Source: JAABSX01 sp964480455
Lineage (GTDB): Bacteria; Bacteroidota; Bacteroidia; Cytophagales; Microscillaceae
DNA length: 14,607 nt
Direction: 5' to 3'
NCBI GenBank assembly: GCA_964480455.1
Contig: CAYZQI010000121.1
Location: 1 to 14,607, forward strand
This document shows, piece after piece, positions 6,107 through 11,748 of the stretch (position 1 is the stretch's first letter; the number at the start of each line of letters is the position of its first letter). The position numbers and the translations under genes are program-made. The notes under the pieces were generated by a model. The model did not search any database. It saw only the letters and a program-made list of their open reading frames with translations, and was not told where the DNA came from.

Positions 6107-7225
6107 ATGGAAAAATTACGTACTCTCTGGCCAAAACCCAACACCGAAGCAACCATACAAGTCATAGACCAACGACAACTCCCTCACCAATTCATTGTAA
6201 AAGACCTAAGCACCGTGGCCGAAGTCTATGATGCCATTCGTGAAATGATTGTGAGAGGTGCGCCACTCATAGGGGCTACTGCTGCTTATGGCGTTTATTT
6301 TGCCTGCTTAGAAGCCCAAAAAGCTACGAATGCCCACACAAATTTTGAAGAAAATATCCAAAAGCTAAGAGATTCACGCCCTACTGCCGTAAACCTATTC
6401 TGGGCAATCAACAGACAACTCAAAGCCATCGAACAGGCAACAGATTGGACTAAAAAAGCACAACTCGCCCTTGAGTCTGCCCACGAAATTGTAGAAGAAG
6501 ACGTAGAAATCTGCCGAAATATAGGCGTGCAAGGGCTGCCCATCATCGAGAATATATTTGAAACCAAAAAAGAAACCGTCAATATTCTGACACACTGCAA
6601 CGCAGGTATGCTTGGCTGCATAGAATGGGGCACAGCTACCTCGCCCATCTATCAAGCACACCAAAAAGGCATACCCATACACGTATGGGTGGACGAAACA
6701 CGCCCACGCAACCAAGGGGCAAGCCTCACCGCTTGGGAACTTAGCCGCGCAGGTGTGCCGCATACGGTCATCACCGACAACACAGGCGGACACCTGATGC
6801 AACACGGCTTGGTAGATATGGCAATTGTAGGCACTGACCGCACCACTCGACAAGGTGATGTAGCCAATAAAATAGGTACTTATCTCAAAGCCCTAGCCGC
6901 CAAAGACAATGGAGTTCCTTTTTATGTGGCATTGCCCTCTACTACTATAGACTGGGAAATCAATGACGGATTGAAAGAAATACCCATAGAAGAACGCACT
7001 GAAACAGAGGTTACTTTTATCTCGGGCTGGTCTGTAGAGCAAGAAAAAATGCTCAAAGTAAGGCTTACTCCCCCAAATAGCCCTGCTGCCAATTATGGCT
7101 TTGATGTAACACCTGCAAGGCTGGTAACTGCACTCATCACTGAAAGAGGAATTTGTAAAGCAAGCGAAGAAGGGATGTTAGGTCTTTTTCCTGAAAAAGC
7201 TGTATTGTCTAATGTTTCTCAATAA
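6107..7225 (+). CDS. mtnA: S-methyl-5-thioribose-1-phosphate isomerase
   Basis: The protein has 372 residues, slightly longer than the usual 340-360. It isomerises 5-methylthioribose-1-phosphate to 5-methylthioribulose-1-phosphate in the methionine salvage pathway, in the cytoplasm. Seen directly: the RGAPLIG motif (50-56), RPTAVNLFWA (91-100), THCNAG (162-167) with the catalytic cysteine at 164, WVDETRPRNQGASLTAWEL (194-212), and VGTDR (241-245) with the catalytic aspartate at 244, followed by DVANKIGTY. These match the Cys160/Asp240 pair known from Bacillus subtilis MtnA. The related eIF-2B alpha subunits lack this full set, so the enzyme assignment is firm. No other methionine salvage gene is adjacent. 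It has a good promoter at 6009-6040 and a hairpin after the stop. Confidence 0.96.
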   Translation: MEKLRTLWPKPNTEATIQVIDQRQLPHQFIVKDLSTVAEVYDAIREMIVRGAPLIGATAAYGVYFACLEAQKATNAHTNFEENIQKLRDSRPTAVNLFWAINRQLKAIEQATDWTKKAQLALESAHEIVEEDVEICRNIGVQGLPIIENIFETKKETVNILTHCNAGMLGCIEWGTATSPIYQAHQKGIPIHVWVDETRPRNQGASLTAWELSRAGVPHTVITDNTGGHLMQHGLVDMAIVGTDRTTRQGDVANKIGTYLKALAAKDNGVPFYVALPSTTIDWEINDGLKEIPIEERTETEVTFISGWSVEQEKMLKVRLTPPNSPAANYGFDVTPARLVTALITERGICKASEEGMLGLFPEKAVLSNVSQ

Positions 7226-7255
7226 AAGACTTGTTATTCAGTGTGCCATTCTTAG

Positions 7256-7312
7256 CCCCCATTTATAAATCCTAAAAAAAATTAGGAAAATGGGGGATTC
7301 TTGCTTTTTTTT
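7256..7312 (+). terminator. Two-part hairpin and T tract ending mtnA
   Basis: CCCCCATTT (7256-7264) pairs with AAATGGGGG (7288-7296), and an inner CCTAA (7271-7275) pairs with TTAGG (7282-7286). Eight T follow at 7305-7312 after an 8-nt spacer. The spacer is longer than ideal, but the stem is strong. It lies only 28 bp before the tyrS start, so it could also modulate tyrS. Confidence 0.6.
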
Positions 7313-7339
7313 GAGCCACAAACAAAAAAGAAAATAAAA

Positions 7340-8617
7340 ATGCTAAAAAATTATGTAGCTGAATTGAAGTGGAGAGGCATGCTACAAGATGCTATGCCTC
7401 AAACCGAAGAAGAATTGATGAAAGGCATGACCACAGGGTATGTAGGCTTTGACCCAACAGCTGATTCGCTGCATATCGGAAACCTTGTACCCATTATGCT
7501 GTTGTTGCACTTCCAGCGGGCAGGGCATAAACCCATTGCACTCATAGGCGGAGCTACTGGCATGATAGGCGACCCTTCAGGCAAATCTAAAGAGCGTAAC
7601 CTACTTTCAGAAGAACAACTCCAAAAAAATATTGAAGGGGTTAAGAGACAGTTAGAGAAGTTTTTGAACTTTGAAGAGGGAGAAAACGCCGCTGAGCTGG
7701 TCAATAACTACGACTGGTACAAAGAAGTGCATCTGCTTGATTTTCTAAGAAATGTAGGCAAGCACCTTACCGTCAATTACATGATGTCAAAAGACTCTGT
7801 CAAAAACCGTATGGGAGAAGGCAGCGAAGGCATCTCTTTTACAGAATTTTCTTACCAATTATTTCAAGGCTATGATTTTTACCATCTCTACAAAACCAAA
7901 AACTGCAAAATACAAATGGGCGGCTCTGACCAATGGGGCAATATCACCACAGGCTCAGAACTTGTACGGCGTATGGACGGCAATAGTGTTTTGGCACTTA
8001 CCTGCCCGCTCATCACTAAAGCCGATGGCAGCAAATTTGGCAAAAGCGAAGAGGGTAACGTGTGGCTAGACCCTGAACGCACCTCGCCTTATAAATTTTA
8101 CCAATTCTGGCTCAATGTAAGTGATGAAGAAGTTCCCAGACTGCTTCGCTTTTTTACACTTTTTGAGCAGGAAAAAATCCTTGCCTTAGAAGCTGAAATG
8201 CAAACCAACCCCAACGCTGTAAAACGCACATTGGCAGAAGACATCACACGCAGGGTACATTCTGATGAAGCCTTACAAAGTGCTATCAAAGCCTCTCAAT
8301 TGCTTTTCGGTAAATCCACTTTAGAAGATTTAGAAAATACAGACCTCAAAATACTAGATGAAGTGCTAGAGGCTGTTCCCAAAAAAAAATATTCGCAAAC
8401 GGATTTTGATGCCTTTGCAAGCAATGTGGATATCCTTGCCGACTTGCTAGAGATGTCAAAGGGAGAAATTAGGCGTTTGATTAAAAACAATGGACTGAGT
8501 ATCAATCAAGAAAAGGTGAGTGCAGCAAAGGGAGAAGAAAAACCCAATGATACTTTTATAAAGGAAAAATATCTTCTGATAAAGAAAGGAAAATCTTATC
8601 ATTTGCTGGTTAAGTAA
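7340..8617 (+). CDS. tyrS: Tyrosyl-tRNA synthetase
   Basis: The protein has 425 residues, the normal length for bacterial TyrRS. It charges tRNA-Tyr with tyrosine using ATP. Class I signatures are present: DPTADSLHIGN (38-48, the HIGH motif as HIGN) and KFGKS (232-236, the KMSKS equivalent). Tyrosine-recognition segments GYVGFDPTAD, YQLFQGYDF (172-180) and QMGGSDQWGN (192-201) are also present. An S4 RNA-binding domain occupies about 365-425. I place the start at the ATG at 7340 (MLKNYVAELKWRGML). An in-frame TTG at 7301 would add 13 residues but lies in the T tract of the mtnA terminator and encodes nothing family-like. The downstream region is repetitive, with an assembly gap. No T-box or other leader regulator was seen in the short upstream spacer. 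Confidence 0.97.
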   Translation: MLKNYVAELKWRGMLQDAMPQTEEELMKGMTTGYVGFDPTADSLHIGNLVPIMLLLHFQRAGHKPIALIGGATGMIGDPSGKSKERNLLSEEQLQKNIEGVKRQLEKFLNFEEGENAAELVNNYDWYKEVHLLDFLRNVGKHLTVNYMMSKDSVKNRMGEGSEGISFTEFSYQLFQGYDFYHLYKTKNCKIQMGGSDQWGNITTGSELVRRMDGNSVLALTCPLITKADGSKFGKSEEGNVWLDPERTSPYKFYQFWLNVSDEEVPRLLRFFTLFEQEKILALEAEMQTNPNAVKRTLAEDITRRVHSDEALQSAIKASQLLFGKSTLEDLENTDLKILDEVLEAVPKKKYSQTDFDAFASNVDILADLLEMSKGEIRRLIKNNGLSINQEKVSAAKGEEKPNDTFIKEKYLLIKKGKSYHLLVK

Positions 8618-8621
8618 TTGG

Positions 8622-8709
8622 TTTTTATGGTTTCCTTGTTAAATGGTTGTTTTTTTATGGTTTCCTTGTTGAATGGTTGTTTTTTTATGGTTTCCTTGTT
8701 AAATGGTTA
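8622..8709 (+). repeat. Three tandem copies of a 30-bp repeat
   Basis: Units start with ATGGTTTCCTTGTT at 8627, 8657 and 8687, spaced exactly 30 bp. The first two are nearly identical (one A/G difference at 8671) and end in GGTTG plus seven T. The third diverges after 22 bases. They begin just after the tyrS stop codon and do not encode a plausible protein. Confidence 0.85.
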
Positions 8710-8736
8710 GCTTGTTGTGCTACGCAGTAAAATCGA

Positions 8737-8976
8737 GTAACAAGCCAATAAGGAAACAAGCTAACAAGGAAACAAGCCAACAAGGAAACAAGCCAACAAG
8801 GAAACAAGCCAACAAGGAAACAAGCCAACAAGGNNNNNNNNNNNNNNNNNNNNNNNNNNNNNNNNNNNNNNNNNNNNNNNNNNNNNNNNNNNNNNNNNNN
8901 NNNNNNNNNNNNNNNNNNNNNNNNNNNNNNNNNAAACAATGTAACAAGAAAACAATGTAACAAGAAAACAATGTAA
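8737..8976 (+). repeat. 16-bp minisatellite spanning an assembly gap
   Basis: Before the gap there are six head-to-tail units of GAAACAAGCCAACAAG (8737-8832), of which the first two are diverged and the last four identical. After the gap the array resumes as a variant unit AAAACAATGTAACAAG (8934-8976, two and three-quarter units). The 16-bp period is not a multiple of three, so a coding role is unlikely. The array ends 10 bp before the thioesterase ATG, so it forms that gene's whole visible upstream region. Confidence 0.85.
8834..8933. other. Assembly gap (100 N)
   Basis: Exactly 100 undetermined bases lie inside the minisatellite. The round number suggests a placeholder, so the real array length is unknown and reading frames across it are meaningless. 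Confidence 0.97.
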
Positions 8977-8986
8977 ATTACAAAAT

Positions 8987-9397
8987 ATGTTTGTACACGA
9001 AAGTCAGGTGAGGGTTCGCTATGCTGAAACAGACCAAATGGGGTATGTTTACTATGGCAATTATGCTATGTATTATGAAGTGGCACGGGTAGAGGCTTTC
9101 CGATTCTTAGGCTTTCCTTACAAAGAATTAGAAGAAAGTATAGGCATCATGATGCCTGTATTAGAAATGCAAACACGCTATTTACAGCCTGCACGCTATG
9201 ATGATTTGCTTACAATTAAACTGTATATCAAAGAGTTTCCCGAAGTACGCATTGTATTTGAGTATGAGATTTTTAATCAAGATAAAGTATTGCTCAATAC
9301 AGGCAAGACTACCTTGGTATTTGTAAAAAAGGAAAAGAATAAAATAATTCGCTGCCCCGAACCGCTCAAAGATTCATTAAAATCTTATTTTACCTAA
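8987..9397 (+). CDS. Acyl-CoA thioesterase, YbgC/FadM type (4HBT hotdog fold)
   Basis: The protein has 136 residues, a single hotdog-fold domain of normal length. It is expected to hydrolyse acyl-CoA thioesters in the cytoplasm. The family signature is clear at 10-34: VRYAETDQMGYVYYGNYAMY followed by YEVAR. The catalytic aspartate is D16, in the ETDQMG block, and the YYGNY block forms the start of the central helix. PVLEMQTRYLQPARYDD and the C-terminal strand TGKTTLVFVKKEKNKIIRCPE complete the fold. The substrate chain length cannot be told from sequence. The ATG at 8987 lies only 10 bp after the 16-bp repeat array, and no TAnnTTTG box is visible, so its promoter is either in the repeats, in the gap, or upstream of tyrS. 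A hydrolase gene follows after about 60 bp. Confidence 0.92.
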   Translation: MFVHESQVRVRYAETDQMGYVYYGNYAMYYEVARVEAFRFLGFPYKELEESIGIMMPVLEMQTRYLQPARYDDLLTIKLYIKEFPEVRIVFEYEIFNQDKVLLNTGKTTLVFVKKEKNKIIRCPEPLKDSLKSYFT

Positions 9398-9413
9398 GAA
9401 TTTTCATAGTTAC

Positions 9414-9444
9414 TTGGCTTTTGGACTGAAATGCTGTATTTTTA
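9414..9444 (+). promoter_or_regulatory. Probable promoter of the alpha/beta hydrolase gene
   Basis: TTG (9414-9416) and TATTTTTA (9437-9444, seven of eight to TAnnTTTG) are 20 bp apart. Predicted transcription starts near 9448-9451, just upstream of the ATG codons at 9459 and 9468. This makes the in-frame TTG at 9414 a promoter element and not a start codon. Confidence 0.45.
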
Positions 9445-9458
9445 GCCCAATAAAAACT

Positions 9459-10340
9459 ATGCAATTGATGAAAAATGATATTTTGATAGATGTACAAACA
9501 GCAAGAGGAACTTTTAGAGTGCGTGATACGCAGGAAGGCTACCCGCTAGTTTGTATTCATGGCTGGCCTCAAAGTTCTTATTGTTGGCAGGCTCTGCTAC
9601 CTTTTTTAGAAGGTAAATTTAGACTGATTCGCCCTGATACGCGCGGTATGGGCGACAGCATGCGGACACTACCCGTAGAAGATTATCTCAAAGAAAATCT
9701 TGCCCAAGACATGATGGCCGTACTCAATGAAATGGGCATTAAAGAATTTGGCTTGGTAGGACACGACTGGGGAGGTGTGATTGCACAAGAAATCGCATTG
9801 GCTATTCCTGAGCGTGTAAAACGCCTCGCTATTCTCAATATTATTCTCATCAACAATGCCCAAGGCAACCGTAAAGTACGTGAAGCCCTCAAAGAAAAAG
9901 GCTACACTCATAATTGGTACCAGACCTTTCAACAACAACCCGACCTGCCCGAAGCAATGATTACAGGCAATGAAGAAGCTTGGGTGGGGCATTTTCTAAA
10001 AATGGCTAAAAAACGCACTTTTCCTGAAGATGCCTTACAAGAGTATTTTCGTACTTTTAAAATTGCCAATACGGCTACTACAAGTGCCAATTATTACCGT
10101 GCCTTGTACTATGATATGAAACGCTGGGCAGCACTTGGGGGAGTGAAGTTTCAAATGCCAGGAATTTACATTCATGGCAATAGAGATGTCGTAATAATTC
10201 CTGAATATACCCATCATATAGAAGACTGTTTTGCCTCAACGGTGCAGCTTGTAAGCCTAGAAGCTGGGCATTTTGTACAAGAGGAAATGCCTCAAGAAGT
10301 GGCTAAAGCCTTATATGATTTTTTTGAAATGCTCTGCTAA
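9459..10340 (+). CDS. Alpha/beta hydrolase, epoxide hydrolase-like
   Basis: From the ATG at 9459 the protein has 293 residues; the ATG at 9468 is an equally possible start. The fold signature is complete: HGWPQSSYCW (34-43) forms the oxyanion-hole loop, GHDWGG (101-106) holds an aspartate nucleophile at 103, GNRD places the acidic residue at D243, and AGHFVQEE gives the catalytic histidine at H271. An aspartate nucleophile in HDWGG is the pattern of epoxide hydrolases and haloalkane dehalogenases. Tyrosines in the cap (YYRALYYDM, 212-220) favour an epoxide hydrolase. It has no signal peptide and is predicted cytoplasmic. The substrate is unknown. The longer reading from TTG at 9414 adds residues without family resemblance. 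It follows the thioesterase but likely has its own promoter. Confidence 0.9.
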   Translation: MQLMKNDILIDVQTARGTFRVRDTQEGYPLVCIHGWPQSSYCWQALLPFLEGKFRLIRPDTRGMGDSMRTLPVEDYLKENLAQDMMAVLNEMGIKEFGLVGHDWGGVIAQEIALAIPERVKRLAILNIILINNAQGNRKVREALKEKGYTHNWYQTFQQQPDLPEAMITGNEEAWVGHFLKMAKKRTFPEDALQEYFRTFKIANTATTSANYYRALYYDMKRWAALGGVKFQMPGIYIHGNRDVVIIPEYTHHIEDCFASTVQLVSLEAGHFVQEEMPQEVAKALYDFFEMLC

Positions 10341-10357
10341 TTTTTCAGCTCATATAT

Positions 10358-10384
10358 CCGTAGCCTACGGCGGTTTTTGCGCCG
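10358..10384. terminator. Overlapping hairpins between convergent genes
   Basis: CCGTA-GCC-TACGG (10358-10370) and CGGCG (10368-10372) with CGCCG (10380-10384) around a GTTTTTG loop share bases, so only one can form at a time. They lie 17 bp after the hydrolase stop and 24 bp beyond the end of the convergent gene. No strong T tract follows on either strand, so termination is only suggested. Confidence 0.35.
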
Positions 10385-10408
10385 ACACCTTTCCATAGAT
10401 TCGGTCTT

Positions 10409-10975
10409 TTATTTATTCACCTCTTCAATATCAAAATAAGTAGGGTCCCATTCCTCACTACTGTCTATACCTAGCCATTCACACATATCTTCATATTCAG
10501 GGTTTTTGGGATCTTTGAGGGTTTCGAGTAGGTCGGCATAGCCCCATACCCCCCCGCAATCTTCGGGAGGGCAAGCTCCTTTGCCTTTGGTGCATCTTGG
10601 GTAGCTTACGCCTGCTTCAGCTTCAAGGATTTTTTCAAGTACGACGGCATGGTCCCAGCCATCGCCCATATCATAGAGATAGTTGATTTTGTCTTTGGGT
10701 TTTTGAAAAAAATTACTCAACCGTACATTCACAGCCAAGGCATCGCCATATTCGTTGAGTGTTTCTTGGCTATCTACTATGTAATAGTTGCCTTTTTCAA
10801 ATTGCCAAAGGTGACAGTTGTACCAGCCCATAAATTTCTGTATTGCTTCGTGTAAGTCTGCAAAATTAGACTTACTACTAATTTCTATACGCCTCCAAAT
10901 GGGTAAAGGGGCATCTTTAAGCGTAATTTTGAATTGGAAAATTGATGTGTTTGACATGATATTATTATTTGGCAT
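10409..10975 (-). CDS. Plasmid pRiA4b ORF-3-like family protein
   Basis: The protein has 188 residues and matches the family named after pRiA4b ORF-3, also annotated as IS1096 passenger TnpR-like. Diagnostic blocks in order are PLPIWRRIEI (23-32), FADLHEAIQKFMGWYNCHLWQF (38-59), YLYDMGDGWDHAVVLEKIL (99-117), and CTKGKGACPPEDCGGVWGY (128-146), which carries three cysteines suited to metal binding. It ends with the usual DPTYFDIEEVNK. The molecular function of the family is not established. Although some relatives ride on insertion sequences, I see no transposase or inverted ends here, so it is probably a resident chromosomal gene. The start could be the ATG at 10975 or 10957; the second begins nearer to the conserved fold. 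A TATGTTTG box precedes it. Confidence 0.92.
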   Translation of the reverse strand: MPNNNIMSNTSIFQFKITLKDAPLPIWRRIEISSKSNFADLHEAIQKFMGWYNCHLWQFEKGNYYIVDSQETLNEYGDALAVNVRLSNFFQKPKDKINYLYDMGDGWDHAVVLEKILEAEAGVSYPRCTKGKGACPPEDCGGVWGYADLLETLKDPKNPEYEDMCEWLGIDSSEEWDPTYFDIEEVNK

Positions 10976-10991
10976 AATTAGTTTGCTTTTA

Positions 10992-11020
10992 CAAACATAA
11001 AATTATGGTTTTCAAACATA
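10992..11020 (-). promoter_or_regulatory. Two TATGTTTG boxes upstream of the pRiA4b-like gene
   Basis: On the minus strand TATGTTTG occurs at 10992-10999 and 11013-11020, 21 bp apart. Each is a perfect TAnnTTTG match. The nearer one is 17 bp before the ATG at 10975. No good TTG -33 element sits at the usual distance for either, so which is used is unclear. Confidence 0.35.
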
Positions 11021-11089
11021 AAAAACAAGTAGCCATTGTCTTTTCTGAAAAAGGATTCTATGATGACACAAAGTAGTTATTTATTATCA

Positions 11090-11121
11090 AAATCCTACTT
11101 GTAGGATTTAAGACTTTTTTT
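11090..11121 (+). terminator. Orphan intrinsic terminator-like hairpin
   Basis: AAATCCTAC (11090-11098) and GTAGGATTT (11101-11109) are perfectly complementary (effective loop CTTG), followed by AAGAC and seven T (11115-11121). It has the form of a plus-strand terminator, yet the nearest upstream plus-strand gene ends at 10340, beyond a minus-strand gene. Confidence 0.5.
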
Positions 11122-11312
11122 GAAAGTTTTTTGGTTTAAAATGATGAATTGTGCCATTATACGCCAATATTCATATTTTTTTACTAAGTTTAAAGTGTAA
11201 TCTTTTACCGTTCAAACTTTGTTTTTTTAGTTTTCTTTTTGTTAGCAAAGTTTATTCAACAAGCAAGGTATCTATTCTTTTAAATAGCTACACTACCGAA
11301 ACCAACATATCT

Positions 11313-11320
11313 TATTTTTG
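11313..11320 (+). promoter_or_regulatory. -7 promoter box for the small gene at 11376
   Basis: TATTTTTG is an exact TAnnTTTG match 55 bp before the ATG at 11376, predicting a leader of about 50 nt. There is no clear -33 TTG at 20 bp upstream. Confidence 0.4.
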
Positions 11321-11375
11321 CTTCGTTTTCGTCTTAAAATAAAAACATTCTTTAATAACCTTTAATGATTTATTT

Positions 11376-11627
11376 ATGAGAAAGATAGCCGGATACGTTT
11401 TTTGCAAGATTACCAGCCGAGTACTTCACAATCCTATTATTTATTGGTTTGACCAGCACGGTCGCATCGAAGAAAAAATAATGGGTACACAATCAGAAGG
11501 CCGTTTTGAGGTAGATTTACCTACTTATGTAGATAAGTTGTATGTAGCCAATCGAGGCTACTCTGTACGCGAGATTCACCTGAGTAGCCATACACAAAGG
11601 GTAATGGTGTACCTCAGCAAAGGTTAA
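11376..11627 (+). CDS. Small protein resembling a lone carboxypeptidase-regulatory-like domain
   Basis: The protein has 83 residues with no signal peptide. The pattern is short beta strands: IAGYVFCKIT (4-13), NPIIYWFDQHGRIEEK (19-34), EGRFEVDLPTYVDKLYVANRGY (41-62), and a final RVMVYLSK. The order G.V...T...L.N..I, then G.F.VDLP, then L.V...GY, then V.L resembles the CarboxypepD_reg-like beta sandwich found at the N-termini of Bacteroidetes outer-membrane proteins. Here it would stand alone and in the cytoplasm, so this is a tentative fold inference and not a family assignment. It has its own -7 box and a strong terminator 70 bp downstream, supporting a real monocistronic gene. Function unknown. 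Confidence 0.72.
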   Translation: MRKIAGYVFCKITSRVLHNPIIYWFDQHGRIEEKIMGTQSEGRFEVDLPTYVDKLYVANRGYSVREIHLSSHTQRVMVYLSKG

Positions 11628-11697
11628 TAAATTAGTTTTTGAGTGTTCTTCAAAATCTTTTCAGGCAGCTAACTAAATGTAAAGACTCCTTAAATAG

Positions 11698-11736
11698 CCG
11701 AAAGATGTGCTTTATCAGCACATTCTTTCGGTTTTT
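11698..11736 (+). terminator. Strong intrinsic terminator after the 83-residue gene
   Basis: CCGAAAGATGTGCT (11698-11711) pairs with AGCACATTCTTTCGG (11717-11731) with a single bulged base, loop TTATC, followed by GTTTTTGGTTTTT. It lies between convergent genes, 12 bp from the end of the minus-strand peptidase. The minus strand lacks a U tract, so it mainly serves the plus-strand gene. Confidence 0.82.
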
Positions 11737-11748
11737 GGTTTTTGAATA

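Larger units (their letters stand above)
10976..11375. other. Gene-free 400-bp divergent spacer
   Basis: No supported gene. It holds the paired TATGTTTG boxes for the minus-strand gene (10992-11020), a plus-strand terminator-like hairpin with no obvious gene in front (11090-11121), an inverted repeat AAACTTTG/CAAAGTTT (11214-11221 and 11246-11253), and a TATTTTTG box for the small gene at 11376. Short open frames here are T-rich and not protein-like. Confidence 0.65.

Noticed and set aside
6295..6867. Three minus-strand ORFs within mtnA
   Set aside because: They are antisense shadows of a clearly conserved enzyme; their cysteine-rich sequences match nothing.
7301..7339. TTG start for tyrS with 13 extra residues
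   Set aside because: It falls in the T tract of the mtnA terminator, and an ATG at 7340 starts the conserved N-terminus.
8685..8971. Overlapping ORFs on both strands across the repeats and N run
   Set aside because: They are translations of a 16-bp repeat and of undetermined bases; all frames read through because the array lacks stops.
8737..8976. CRISPR array
   Set aside because: The units are 16 bp and directly adjacent with no unique spacers, and no cas gene is nearby.
10409..10975. Insertion-sequence passenger
   Set aside because: The family name recalls IS1096, but no transposase, terminal inverted repeat or target duplication was found around the gene.
11151..11342. 63-codon ORF in the 11-kb spacer
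   Set aside because: The frame is T-rich and low in complexity, has no family resemblance and runs through a promoter box.
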